Shown: piece by piece, positions 51,800 through 59,541 of the stretch
How positions within the stretch are numbered: position 1 is the first letter of the stretch
Layout of the letters: every line of letters starts with the position of its first letter
Assembly (NCBI RefSeq): GCF_004342025.1
Contig: NZ_SLWN01000008.1
Coordinates: 295,569-359,568 of the forward strand
Reading direction: 5' to 3'
Origin: Kribbella steppae
Lineage (GTDB): Bacteria; Actinomycetota; Actinomycetes; Propionibacteriales; Kribbellaceae
DNA: 64,000 nt
Notes under the pieces: generated by a model
What the model saw: only the letters and a program-made list of their open reading frames with translations
Database searches by the model: none
Told to the model about the DNA's origin: nothing
Translations under genes and position numbers: made by a program

Positions 51800-52684
51800 T
51801 TAAGCCTCGATATTCCCAAGGATGGGCGACGCCAGCGCCCAACGAATCGTCCGGGTGAGGCCTTCGCCGGCCGCGCGGACGACGGTCGCCTCGGCCAGCG
51901 GCAGGTACGGCAGCCGCAGCGGCCACCGGGTCCACCACGGCAGGAGGCCGACAGCGGCAGCGGTCAGTACGCCGTACGCCGGTCGCGCGGCCCACGGCAC
52001 CGGCGGGTGCACGAGCATGAAGCGCGCGGCCTGCCGAGCCTCAGTCGTCCCACGCAGTTCCGGCCGGTACTCGTCCAGCTGCTGACGCAGCTCGGCCACT
52101 GTGGTCGGTGGGTCGACCACACCCATCTTGCGGGCCACCAATGCCGCGTCCTCGACGTACAGGTCCTGCTCTGAGGCGTTGAGCGGCTTTACGCCGTACC
52201 GCTGGTGTGCGGCCAGGAAACTGTCCACCTCGGCGACATGGACCCACTTGAGTAGGTGCGGGTCGGAGGCCCTGTACTTCACACCGTCCGGGCTGGTCCC
52301 GCGCACCCGCTCGTGCACCCCTTGGACGCGCGCGATGGCCTCCTCGGCGTCCGGGATAGCGCCGTACGTCGTGATGGCCAGGTAGTAGCTGGTACGACGC
52401 AGGCGTCCCCAGGGGTCGCCGCGGTAGCCGGAGTGCGCCGACACCGCTGCCATCGCCAGTGGGTGCAGTGACTGGAGCAGCAGCGCCCGTAGTCCACCGG
52501 CGAACATCGACGCGTCACCGTGGACGCGCCGAATGGGGCGGTCCGGTTCGAACCAGCGCGGTCCGGGTGTGTTGTGCACCCGGTTCCGTTCAGCGCGTGG
52601 GTCAGGCCCCGCCACCTTGGTCATGATCATCCGCGCCAGCCCGTCCCTCAATGGGTTCAGCGGTCCTGCGATGGTGCCGGTCAT
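51800..52684 (-). CDS. Oxygenase MpaB family (DUF2236) protein
   Basis: 294 aa from ATG 52684. FAGGLRALLLQSLHPLAMAA, VHGDASMFAGG and LLKWVHVAEVDSFLAAHQRY are DUF2236/MpaB landmarks; the conserved His residues bind heme in latex-clearing and MpaB-type oxygenases. Likely membrane-associated oxygenase of unknown substrate. Downstream of, and in the same direction as, the PHP-type hydrolase. Confidence 0.85.
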   Translation of the reverse strand: MTGTIAGPLNPLRDGLARMIMTKVAGPDPRAERNRVHNTPGPRWFEPDRPIRRVHGDASMFAGGLRALLLQSLHPLAMAAVSAHSGYRGDPWGRLRRTSYYLAITTYGAIPDAEEAIARVQGVHERVRGTSPDGVKYRASDPHLLKWVHVAEVDSFLAAHQRYGVKPLNASEQDLYVEDAALVARKMGVVDPPTTVAELRQQLDEYRPELRGTTEARQAARFMLVHPPVPWAARPAYGVLTAAAVGLLPWWTRWPLRLPYLPLAEATVVRAAGEGLTRTIRWALASPILGNIEA

Positions 52685-52707
52685 GGGGCCAGTGTGCCCC
52701 CAGCCTC

Positions 52708-54360
52708 CTAGAGCACGTCGACGAAGATCGGGTTGGTGTAGAGCCAGGTGTCCAGCCACGGGTCGCCGTCGTTGGTCGGGTGCTGGATCGGACCGGCCGG
52801 GTCGATGCGGCTGCCCAGGTACCCAGGCCCGTTCCGCCGGCCGTCACTGCCCCGCACCCGCACGTACTGCGACCGCTCCGCCTTCCCCAGCGGGATGCGC
52901 AACGAGTACGTCCCGGACTTCCGCCGTACGTCGACCTGCTCGATCACCCGGGTGTCGGGTGCCTTCCAGCTGTCTTTCGTGGTGGCTGGACCGGTCACAG
53001 CCCCGCGGATCACGTCCACGTGCGCCAGCTTCGGGAGCAGTCCGTGAAAGTTCGGCCGGGTCGCACTGGTCACGGTGACTCGCAGTTCCAACCGCTGGCC
53101 CCTGTGCACGCGCAGCCGCCCGCCGAGAGTCACCCCGCGCTGCGATGAGCCGACAGGAGCAAGTCGTACGTCGATACCATCCACCAACTGACCGTGGTCG
53201 ACCCAGACGCGTCCGGCCCGCAGGGCAGCCATCACCTCGAGGTACCCGTACCGGGTGACGCCGACGTGGGTCCGGCTGAACTGACCGGGCCAGAAGTCGC
53301 TACCGGGCTGCGGCACGCCGGAGTCCGTCGGCGACGGCTTCCAGCCGAGGCTGTCGAAGGTCTGTCCGGGCGGGAACTCCCCGTCCTTCCAGGTGTCCCA
53401 GATGGTCCGGTGGTTGTCACTGTTCGAGGTGATCGAGAACAGCCGGCCCTCGGCCAGCATGGAGTCCCACAGCCCGCCGACCGTCGCGGTAGCCCAGTCG
53501 AAGCCGCCGTACGTGCGGTAGGCGTCCGCCGGGTAGCCCGGGAAGCTGTTGGCGCTCGGGGCGTTGACGTACTCGCCACGCTGCGCGTTGGTGGACCCGC
53601 GGTACGCAACCCACGCCGGGTCGGCTTCACCCTGTGAGCCGGGTGCGCCTTCCATGCCGATGCAGACACCGGTGTCCCGCCAGCCGCGCAGCTCGTACGG
53701 TGCGTCGATGCCCAGCCGCAGCGGGTGGTTGGCGAGCACCAGTACGTCGTCGACGTACCCGCTCTGCTTCTGCGCCGCGAGCCACTGCAGCGCCTTGATG
53801 GCGTGCTGCTCGTTCGCCGGGCTGCTGTCCGCTCGCCCGGTCAGCTTGCCGTCGTACTCGCGCTCGAACTGCTGCAGCAGAGCCACGTTGTTCGGACCGG
53901 GTGCGACCAGGACAGTGCCGTGCTCGGCCGCGGGGATGTACCACTCCAGGCCTTGGAAGATGAGCATCCGCGGGTTCTCGGCCCGGGCCTTCAGCACCTC
54001 GACGTTCTCGGCCGCTGCGCCCTTGTCGGCGTGCCCGAAGTTGCTGTGCTCGGTGAACGCCATCCAGTCCAGCCCGAACTGCGCTCCCCGCTGCGCCAGC
54101 TGAGTGAAGTCGTACTTCGCGTCATGGCTGTACCGGCTGTGAACATGGTGATCCCCGACCAGATAGACCAGCTCAGGATCACTCGAGTACGACGCACTGC
54201 CTGCTGCCACGGCGTCGGAAGCGCCGACCGCGGTTGCGGCGAAGCCGGCTCCCAGTAGCCCGGCCCCACGGATCAGATTCCGCCGAGACACACCCTGCGC
54301 GTCCAGTGCCTCTTCCGGCACCTCCGGATCGGCCCACTCCGGCACCTGCTGCATCGACAT
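52708..54360 (-). CDS. Tat-exported PHP/CehA-like metallohydrolase
   Basis: 550 aa from ATG 54360, which has AAGGAGG at 8-base spacing. A Tat signal RRNLIRGAGLLGAGFAATAV with the twin arginine, then PHP-type metal motif VGDHHVHSRYSHDAKYDF and FTEHSN. VLVLANHPLRLGID and SNSDNHRTIWD supply more metal ligands. CehA/McbA proteins are esterases/carbamate hydrolases; physiological substrate unknown. Folded before export, extracellular. Confidence 0.85.
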   Translation of the reverse strand: MSMQQVPEWADPEVPEEALDAQGVSRRNLIRGAGLLGAGFAATAVGASDAVAAGSASYSSDPELVYLVGDHHVHSRYSHDAKYDFTQLAQRGAQFGLDWMAFTEHSNFGHADKGAAAENVEVLKARAENPRMLIFQGLEWYIPAAEHGTVLVAPGPNNVALLQQFEREYDGKLTGRADSSPANEQHAIKALQWLAAQKQSGYVDDVLVLANHPLRLGIDAPYELRGWRDTGVCIGMEGAPGSQGEADPAWVAYRGSTNAQRGEYVNAPSANSFPGYPADAYRTYGGFDWATATVGGLWDSMLAEGRLFSITSNSDNHRTIWDTWKDGEFPPGQTFDSLGWKPSPTDSGVPQPGSDFWPGQFSRTHVGVTRYGYLEVMAALRAGRVWVDHGQLVDGIDVRLAPVGSSQRGVTLGGRLRVHRGQRLELRVTVTSATRPNFHGLLPKLAHVDVIRGAVTGPATTKDSWKAPDTRVIEQVDVRRKSGTYSLRIPLGKAERSQYVRVRGSDGRRNGPGYLGSRIDPAGPIQHPTNDGDPWLDTWLYTNPIFVDVL

Positions 54361-54429
54361 GACGGGCACCCTCCTTGTGCTGACAAGGCACTGTCAAGGG
54401 CTCGAATGACGCGTGGGTGAACGGCACAG

Positions 54430-54966
54430 CTACCGCTTGGGGAACTCCGACTCGAGTAAGGAGTAGAGCAGCGAGTCCCGCCAGTCTCCGTTGGTGAAGA
54501 CGTGGTCCCTGATCCGGCCCTCGTAGGTGAAGCCGAGCCGCTTGACCACGGCGATCGAGGCCTCGTTCTCGGGGCCGATCGCGGCGCTGACCCGGTGCAG
54601 GTCGAGCGGGCCGAAGGCGAGCCGCAGCAACACGCGGGACGCGTCGGTGGCGTAGCCATGACCCCAGTGGTCCGCGTGGATCGCGTAGCCGAGGTGAGCG
54701 GCCTTCACCCCGGTCGGCCCGAGGCGGGCGAAGCCGACCACACTGTCGTCGTCTCGGCGGGTGACGGCGAGCAGGTAGTCCGGCCGGTCCTCCTGCGCTG
54801 CCCGCTCGATGATCGCGGTCAGCGCCTTCTCGGCGGCGGTGCGGTCCCGGCTGTCGAACGACAGCCACGACGTCACCCGGTCGTCGCTGACGATGGCCAG
54901 ATAGTTCTCGAGATCTGATGTCCGGAACTCGCGCAGCGCGGTCAGGTCACCGATCAGAGGATCCAT
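54430..54966 (-). CDS. GNAT family N-acetyltransferase (RimJ/RimL-like)
   Basis: 178 aa. LREFRTSDLENYLAIVSDDR start and the acetyl-CoA motif HLGYAIHADHWGHGYATDAS, ending with LGFTYEGRIRDHVFTNGDWR DSLLYSLLES typical of RimJ/RimL protein N-terminal or antibiotic acetyltransferases. Substrate unknown. Convergent with nothing; stands 9 bases from the XRE gene's end. Confidence 0.9.
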   Translation of the reverse strand: MDPLIGDLTALREFRTSDLENYLAIVSDDRVTSWLSFDSRDRTAAEKALTAIIERAAQEDRPDYLLAVTRRDDDSVVGFARLGPTGVKAAHLGYAIHADHWGHGYATDASRVLLRLAFGPLDLHRVSAAIGPENEASIAVVKRLGFTYEGRIRDHVFTNGDWRDSLLYSLLESEFPKR

Positions 54967-54975
54967 CTGGGCAAA

Positions 54976-56271
54976 CTACCGGGGGAAACTCTGCATCGGG
55001 GTCCGGGTGAACATCTCGATCTCCTCCTGCAGCTCGCGGGCGTCTTCCGCGCGACCGGACTGCCGCAGCGCCTGGTGGACCCGGCGGGCCGAGTGCACCA
55101 CGCCGTTGATCCGGCGCTCGGCGGGCAGGCCCAGCACCGGCGCGATCGCGTCCGCGGCGCCGTCGAGCTCACCGCTCGCGATCCGGGTGATGGCCATCGC
55201 GGCCTGGCTGCCGGCGGCGTCGCCGAAGGCCCACTCCGGGTGGTTCGGGTCGGTGTAGGCGTCGACGGCCTGGCGGGAGTACCGCTCGGCCTGCTCGACC
55301 TCGCCGGGCAGCCACGCGAGCGCGTCGGCGGCGTAGTACAGCTGCCGGTTGCGGCCGAAGGTGCACAGGCCGCCCATGTCGTCCAGGTCGTCGTTGCGCA
55401 CCGTGTTCCAGGCCTGCTCGGCCCGCTCGAGCGCGGCGCGGGTGGCCTCGGGGTTGCCCAGCGCCGCCCAGGCGCGGGCCTCGCTGACCGGCAGCCAGAC
55501 GCTGGTGGTGCTGTTGGCCTGCTCGGCGTACCCGGCGCCGAGCTGTGCGTACCGGACCGAGTCGTGCGGGTTGCCGGCCCAGTAGGAGACCAGCGACTGC
55601 AGGCCGCGCACCCAGGCGCGCAGGCCGTGGTGGTCGGCGTTGTCGGCGCAGAGGAACGCGGTCCGCGCCTGCGTCAGCGCCGCATGCGGGTTCCCGAGAT
55701 CGTGGGATGCCTTGGCGAGGAGGCCGCCGGTGACACCGCCGAGGAAGTACAGCTGCCGCAGGTGCTCCGGACGTTGCCGGCTCTCCAGCAGGGCGAAAAC
55801 CAGATCCTGCGTCTCGACCAGCTGGCCGAGGATCTCCGGCAGCGGGCGCTGCGGGTAGGCCTTCGCGACGTGGCGCACATCGTCGTACACCTGTTCCATG
55901 GCCTCGCTTCCGAGACCGGACTGGGCCGCGAGGGCAAACGCCCTCGCTCGGCTGGCAGCCATGTCGAGAACCTCCATCTCATTACCTGTCGTGATCCGTC
56001 CACTCGCGGCAGGTGCCGGCACCACCTGGGCGGCCTGCTCGGGGACGTACGGGGCGAGGAGCTCCTCGACCGGCTTGCCGAACATGCGTTGCAGGGTGCG
56101 CCGGGTCTGAGGAGTGGTGCCTGCACGCTCGCCCGATGCGAGGCGCCGCAGGTGCCGCTCGGTGATGGTTCCACCCAGCTCGACGAACTCGGCGACGATC
56201 TCGGAGTAGGTCTGGTTCCGGCGCTGGATCAGGTGCGCCAGGACCGTCTTTGGCGTATACCTACCCGCCAT
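54976..56271 (-). CDS. XRE-family regulator with C-terminal TPR-like region
   Basis: 431 aa. N-terminal HTH about residues 10-70 (YSEIVAEFVELGGTITERHL RRLASGERAGTTPQTRRTLQ) followed by a long helical repeat region (ARTAFLCADNADHHGLRAWV; LPVSEARAWAALGNPEATRA). This is the actinomycete XRE/TPR type, which often senses a peptide or pairs with a small protein. Here the divergent partner is a 61-aa gene and the shared promoter holds five phased direct repeats, likely its own operator. Confidence 0.88.
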   Translation of the reverse strand: MAGRYTPKTVLAHLIQRRNQTYSEIVAEFVELGGTITERHLRRLASGERAGTTPQTRRTLQRMFGKPVEELLAPYVPEQAAQVVPAPAASGRITTGNEMEVLDMAASRARAFALAAQSGLGSEAMEQVYDDVRHVAKAYPQRPLPEILGQLVETQDLVFALLESRQRPEHLRQLYFLGGVTGGLLAKASHDLGNPHAALTQARTAFLCADNADHHGLRAWVRGLQSLVSYWAGNPHDSVRYAQLGAGYAEQANSTTSVWLPVSEARAWAALGNPEATRAALERAEQAWNTVRNDDLDDMGGLCTFGRNRQLYYAADALAWLPGEVEQAERYSRQAVDAYTDPNHPEWAFGDAAGSQAAMAITRIASGELDGAADAIAPVLGLPAERRINGVVHSARRVHQALRQSGRAEDARELQEEIEMFTRTPMQSFPR

Positions 56272-56342
56272 CGTTCCTCCCGTTCACGTCAGATCAGACG
56301 TTGTCTCGACTCTTGCCCCACGACAAGGTGCTGTCCCCCAGA

Positions 56343-56392
56343 TGTCCGCGAGAGGTCCGGAAGAGGTCCGGCAAAGGTCCGGTCCAGGTCCT
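56343..56392. repeat. Five AGGTCC-type direct repeats at exact 11-bp period
   Basis: Repeat starts at 56343 (ATGTCCG), 56354, 56365 and 56376 (AGGTCCG), and 56387 (AGGTCCT). Exactly 11 bp apart, i.e. on one face of the helix. Between the XRE start (56271) and the 61-aa gene (56486). Likely an array of regulator-binding half-sites. Confidence 0.75.
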
Positions 56393-56485
56393 AGAGCGGT
56401 CACGTTGGGCTCGTGCACCATTACTGCCATGACAACCAGTAAGTCCAACTGGTTGCAAGGCCTGAGAGTTACGGGGTGAGAGGTA

Positions 56486-56671
56486 GTGACCATCGCGGAG
56501 ATGACGTCGAGGCAGCACCGGCGCAGGGTGCGGGTCTGGTTCGGCGAGCATGTGATCGCGCAGTACGTCGCGGAAGCGCCCTTGGCGGCCCGCTACGAGC
56601 AGGCGATGCGGAGGCGTTTCGCCGGCCTCCGGGTCACCAATGACGTACTCGGTCCACTCGACAGCCACTAA
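56486..56671 (+). CDS. 61-aa basic protein, hypothetical
   Basis: GTG 56486 to TAA 56671. MTIAEMTSRQHRRRVRVWFG then YEQAMRRRFAGLRVTNDVLG. Basic, soluble, no recognised domain; SD-like GAGAGGTA precedes it. Divergent from the XRE gene and followed within 20 bases by a hairpin array. The pairing suggests a regulator-small-protein unit. Confidence 0.6.
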   Translation: MTIAEMTSRQHRRRVRVWFGEHVIAQYVAEAPLAARYEQAMRRRFAGLRVTNDVLGPLDSH

Positions 56672-56683
56672 CTGAAAATCCGA

Positions 56684-56860
56684 CCTTCCGGGTCCTCCTC
56701 AGACCCGGTCGCTGCGCCCTGGGGTCTCCTCACGTCCAGGAGCAGCACACCTGAAGGTCCGGGGCACTCCTCAGTCCCGGACGAAACCCAGGTGCGGTCC
56801 GGAGCACTCCTCAGCTCCGGACCGCACCGCCCTCCCGGCCCGGCTGGGCCTGGCGGTTGA
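56684..56860 (+). ncRNA. Candidate regulatory RNA: four hairpins with the loop CTCCTCA
   Basis: Loops CTCCTCA lie at 56695-56701, 56726-56732, 56767-56773 and 56807-56813. Stems: CCGGGTC/GACCCGG (7 bp); CCTGG/CCAGG (5 bp plus weak pairs); GTCCGGGGC/GTCCCGGAC (9 bp with one G-U); GGTGCGGTCCGGAGC/GCTCCGGACCGCACC (15 bp, perfect). A fifth stem ACCGCC/GGCGGT with GGCCC/GGGCC inside (56826-56857) follows and could terminate it. On the plus strand the loops resemble the 16S anti-SD. The region encodes no protein. Strand is an inference. Confidence 0.65.
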
Positions 56861-56897
56861 CCCCCTGTATCGCCGCCGCCCAGCCGTTCCAACCACC

Positions 56898-57041
56898 CCT
56901 GGCCGACACCTCGGGCCAGGCGGGGAGTGTCCTGGGCGGTAGGACACCGTGTGGCTCGTGACACCTCACCACGAGCCAACTCCCCGAGGTGGCCGGCTCC
57001 GCTGTGTGACCGCCGCGCCTGGGCGGTCACACAGCGGAGCC
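56898..57041. repeat. Further stem-loops ending in a perfect 20-bp hairpin
   Basis: CCTGGCC/GGCCAGG (56898-56920, loop GACACCTCG), GTGTCCT/AGGACAC (56927-56947), TGGCTCGTG/CACGAGCCA (56952-56978, loop ACACCTCAC) and GGCTCCGCTGTGTGACCGCC (56995-57014) with its complement at 57022-57041. The last overlaps the 3' end of the minus-strand MarR-like gene and is probably its terminator. The CACCTC loops resemble the CTCCTC loops to the left. Confidence 0.7.
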
Positions 57042-57425
57042 CTTTAGGTTGTCCGCCATCTTCCTGAGTACGGCGATCGTCGCGACGTACTCGGCCCCGG
57101 TGATGCCCGCCGTGACCCGCTCACGCTGGGCCCGGACCTTCGTCGCCAACTCCTCCAGCGCGGCGCGGCCTGCGGCGGTGAGTTGCTCGTCCACCAGCCA
57201 GCCCCGTGCCGTCAACGGGTCGACGGCAGCGCTCAGCTCGCCCGGATCGCCGCTCACGAACGGTGCGAGTGCCACCGCGATCGACTCCGGGCCGGCGGCC
57301 GCGTTCAGCGCCTGCCACTGCCGCCTGGTCAGCCCGTCCGCCGCGAGGACCTGCTCGAACGACGACTCCAGCAGCCGGTCGAGCTCTTTCAGCCACCACC
57401 CGATAGGCTTGTTGTCATCCGACAT
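57027..57425 (-). CDS. MarR-type winged-helix regulator
   Basis: 132 aa from ATG 57425 (MSDDNKPIGWWLKELDRLLE); in-frame ATGs at 57431 and 57443 are also possible. LESSFEQVLAADGLTRRQWQ, then AVDPLTARGWLVDEQLTAAG and RAALEELATKVRAQRERVTA fit a MarR-like fold. No strong SD. Divergent from another MarR-type gene with AT-rich palindromes between. Confidence 0.75.
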   Translation of the reverse strand: MSDDNKPIGWWLKELDRLLESSFEQVLAADGLTRRQWQALNAAAGPESIAVALAPFVSGDPGELSAAVDPLTARGWLVDEQLTAAGRAALEELATKVRAQRERVTAGITGAEYVATIAVLRKMADNLKGSAV

Positions 57426-57450
57426 ATACATGTCAACAAACATATATATC
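57421..57450. promoter_or_regulatory. AT-rich operator region between two MarR-type genes
   Basis: GACATatacATGTC (57421-57434) is a perfect inverted repeat, followed by AACATATATATC. In this GC-rich genome the A/T run stands out. It overlaps the start codon of the minus gene and lies before the plus gene's start. Confidence 0.6.
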
Positions 57451-57459
57451 GGAGGAGCT

Positions 57460-57891
57460 GTGGACAAGTCCGATCCGGTGGCTGTGGTGGAGACGGCGAT
57501 GATCGCCGTCCGCCGGCGGCAGACCCGTCGTACCATCGCCGCGGAAGCCGGTGGTCCGGATCCGGTCCAGGAGGTCCTCGACGCGCTCGAGGCGGCCGGA
57601 CCGGACCCGATCGGCGTCAACGGAGTCGCGGCCGCGCTGGGGGTGGACCAGCCCCGGGCAAGCAAGCTGGTCGCCGCGGCGGTCTCGGCAGGCCTGGTAC
57701 GGCGTGAGGCCGACCAGGCGGATGGCCGTCGTACGAACCTGGTTCTCACCGCGGACGGCAGGCGGCAGCTCGAGTGGGTCCACGACTATCGCCGGGACCG
57801 CTTCGCCGCGGCGATGGACGACTGGACTGACGCCGAGCGGCAGACATTCGCGGACCTCCTGGCCCGCTTCGTGACCGCCCTGGACCGTTAG
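57460..57891 (+). CDS. MarR-family regulator
   Basis: 143 aa from GTG 57460, preceded by GGAGGAG. Winged HTH about residues 45-100 (GVNGVAAALGVDQPRASKLV, VRREADQADGRRTNLVLTAD). The DxRxx wing is typical MarR. Probably responds to a phenolic or oxidative signal; no efflux gene adjacent except the MFS gene at 61 kb. Its last codon overlaps the convergent Nudix-GNAT gene by 4 bases. Confidence 0.85.
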   Translation: MDKSDPVAVVETAMIAVRRRQTRRTIAAEAGGPDPVQEVLDALEAAGPDPIGVNGVAAALGVDQPRASKLVAAAVSAGLVRREADQADGRRTNLVLTADGRRQLEWVHDYRRDRFAAAMDDWTDAERQTFADLLARFVTALDR

Positions 57892-58931
57892 ATGTCCGCT
57901 TCAGGTCCGGCGGAGGTGCCCGGCTTCCGCGTCGCGACGTAGACGGCAAAGGGTGCGTCCGGCCGCACCTCGGTCGAGCCTTCGACCAGGCCCTCGGCGG
58001 TGATCTCACCCGCGTAGGTCATGCCGAGGCGCTCCATCACCGCTCGCGACGCCCGGTTGATTCGCTCGGTGAACGAGATCACCGCCTTCGCTTTCAGCGT
58101 CACGAAGGCGAACTCCAACCCGGCCCGGCCGATCTCTGTCGCGAAACCTCGCCCGCGAGCCGACTCGGTCAGTGCCCACCCCAGCTCCAGCCGCTCCGTG
58201 GCCCACTCCGGTCCCACCAGCTCGCTGAGCGCCGGAGTCACTGGTGCGTCGGCCGGCAGGCGGGACAGTCCACCCCGTCCGGCCAGCGCTCCGCCGTCGC
58301 GCTCGTACGCCATCCACTTGTTGACCCCGTCAGCTTCCCAACGGGCGTGCGCCTCAGTTGCACGACGTACGGCGTCCTGCTCGGACAAGGTCTCGGCGTA
58401 CCAGTGGGCGACCCACGGGTCGGCGTGCAGAGTCACCAGGTCCGCCGCATGTCCGGGCAGGACCTCACCTGGACCCGTCAGCGGTTCGAGGCGGAGGCGG
58501 TCGGTGAAGCGGGTGCGGACGACGTACGCCACGATGTCGCGCAGCCGCCGGTCGCCGTCGGCGCGGTTCACCATCAGCAGGTCAAGGTCGTCCGGTCCGA
58601 CCCAGCTGCCGGCGTCATGCTTGCCTTCTTCGAGCCGGGGCCGGGTGAGGTCTCCGTCGATGGTGATGAGGTAGTCGAGCTCACGCCGTACCCGGCCTTC
58701 GTACTCCCACTCCCAGTCGGTGACCGCCCAGACGATGTCGCGGACCTTCCAGCCGGTCTCCTCCTCGACCTCCCGCGCCAGCGCCTCCTCGGGCGTCTCG
58801 CCCGGCTCCAGGTGTCCGCCGACGATGTCCCAGATCCCGGGCAGCAGCCGCCGTTCCGCCGCACGACGCTGGACGTACACGCGATGGTGCTCGTCCATGA
58901 TCAGGGCACCTACACAGTCGACCGGGCGCAT
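57888..58931 (-). CDS. Nudix hydrolase-GNAT acetyltransferase fusion
   Basis: 347 aa. N-terminal Nudix domain with the box GGHLEPGETPEEALAREVEE ETGW (about residues 38-61), start MRPVDCVGALIMDEHHRVYV. Linker about 135-150, then a GNAT domain (LVTLHADPWVAHWYAETLSE; ELGWALTESARGRGFATEIG; MERLGMTYAG). Nudix enzymes clean or cleave NDP-X compounds; GNATs acylate amines. Fusion implies linked metabolism of one substrate, unknown. One continuous frame. Confidence 0.88.
   Translation of the reverse strand: MRPVDCVGALIMDEHHRVYVQRRAAERRLLPGIWDIVGGHLEPGETPEEALAREVEEETGWKVRDIVWAVTDWEWEYEGRVRRELDYLITIDGDLTRPRLEEGKHDAGSWVGPDDLDLLMVNRADGDRRLRDIVAYVVRTRFTDRLRLEPLTGPGEVLPGHAADLVTLHADPWVAHWYAETLSEQDAVRRATEAHARWEADGVNKWMAYERDGGALAGRGGLSRLPADAPVTPALSELVGPEWATERLELGWALTESARGRGFATEIGRAGLEFAFVTLKAKAVISFTERINRASRAVMERLGMTYAGEITAEGLVEGSTEVRPDAPFAVYVATRKPGTSAGPEADI
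57890..57920. repeat. Second AGGTCC-type phased repeat cluster
   Basis: AGATGTCCGC (57890) and AGGTCCGG (57903) match the 56341-56361 sequence at 18 of 21 positions, and AGGTGCC follows at 57914, again at the 11-bp period. Lies in the MarR/Nudix-GNAT convergent end. Confidence 0.4.
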
Positions 58932-58971
58932 ACTCCCAACCTAGACCGGTGCTGTGGCAGAGTGCTGAGCC

Positions 58972-59541
58972 GTGTCACTCCAAGCTCAAGCTCAGCTGGG
59001 GCCGCGGTGGATGGTGCGGTCGGTGGCGCTGGTTGTCGTGGTCGTTGCGGTTGGCTGCGGCCTTGGTGGGGCGGTTGTCGGTGAGAGCGTGGTCGGTGCG
59101 CTCGGTAGGGCGGTGGACCACCGTGAGCTTGTCCTGCGTGCGCTCGGCTGGTGCTGGGGTGGACTGCCGTACGTGGTGATCACGGCGGCCCTTGTCGGCC
59201 GAGCGAAGCTGACCCGCAACGTCAAGCTGGCACTCCCCTATCTGCTCGCGGTGTGGATCGGCAGCGCCGCGCTACTGATCCCCGGCCGGTACAGCACCCT
59301 CGAAGAGCGCTTCGGCACCGCTTACCCGGACGCCCGCCCACTCAGCTTCGGCTGGGCCTGTGGCTTCCTCTCGACAGCGGCCACAGTCCTGCTCGTCGCG
59401 ATCGCCCTGATTCTGTTCAAGAAACTCCTCGGCAGCATCACCAAACGGCACCTGCAGACACTCAACCGAGTCCTCACCGCAATCTGGGTGGTCCTTACCG
59501 CGGCCGGACTGGTCGCCGCACTGATCGGACCGATGCCATGA
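58972..59541 (+). CDS. Four-TM membrane protein, hypothetical
   Basis: 189 aa from GTG 58972. TM segments VALVVVVVAVGCGLGGAVVG, WCWGGLPYVVITAALVG, LALPYLLAVWIGSAALLI, and two near the C-terminus (FLSTAATVLLVAIALILFKK; LTAIWVVLTAAGLVAALIG). No family recognised. ATGA overlap with the sulfatase gene suggests a membrane partner or transporter for its substrate. Confidence 0.7.
   Translation: MSLQAQAQLGPRWMVRSVALVVVVVAVGCGLGGAVVGESVVGALGRAVDHRELVLRALGWCWGGLPYVVITAALVGRAKLTRNVKLALPYLLAVWIGSAALLIPGRYSTLEERFGTAYPDARPLSFGWACGFLSTAATVLLVAIALILFKKLLGSITKRHLQTLNRVLTAIWVVLTAAGLVAALIGPMP

Noticed and set aside
56688..56827. CRISPR array
   Set aside because: The repeated unit is a 7-base loop in unlike stems at irregular 31-41-base spacing, not identical repeats with unique spacers, and no cas gene is present.
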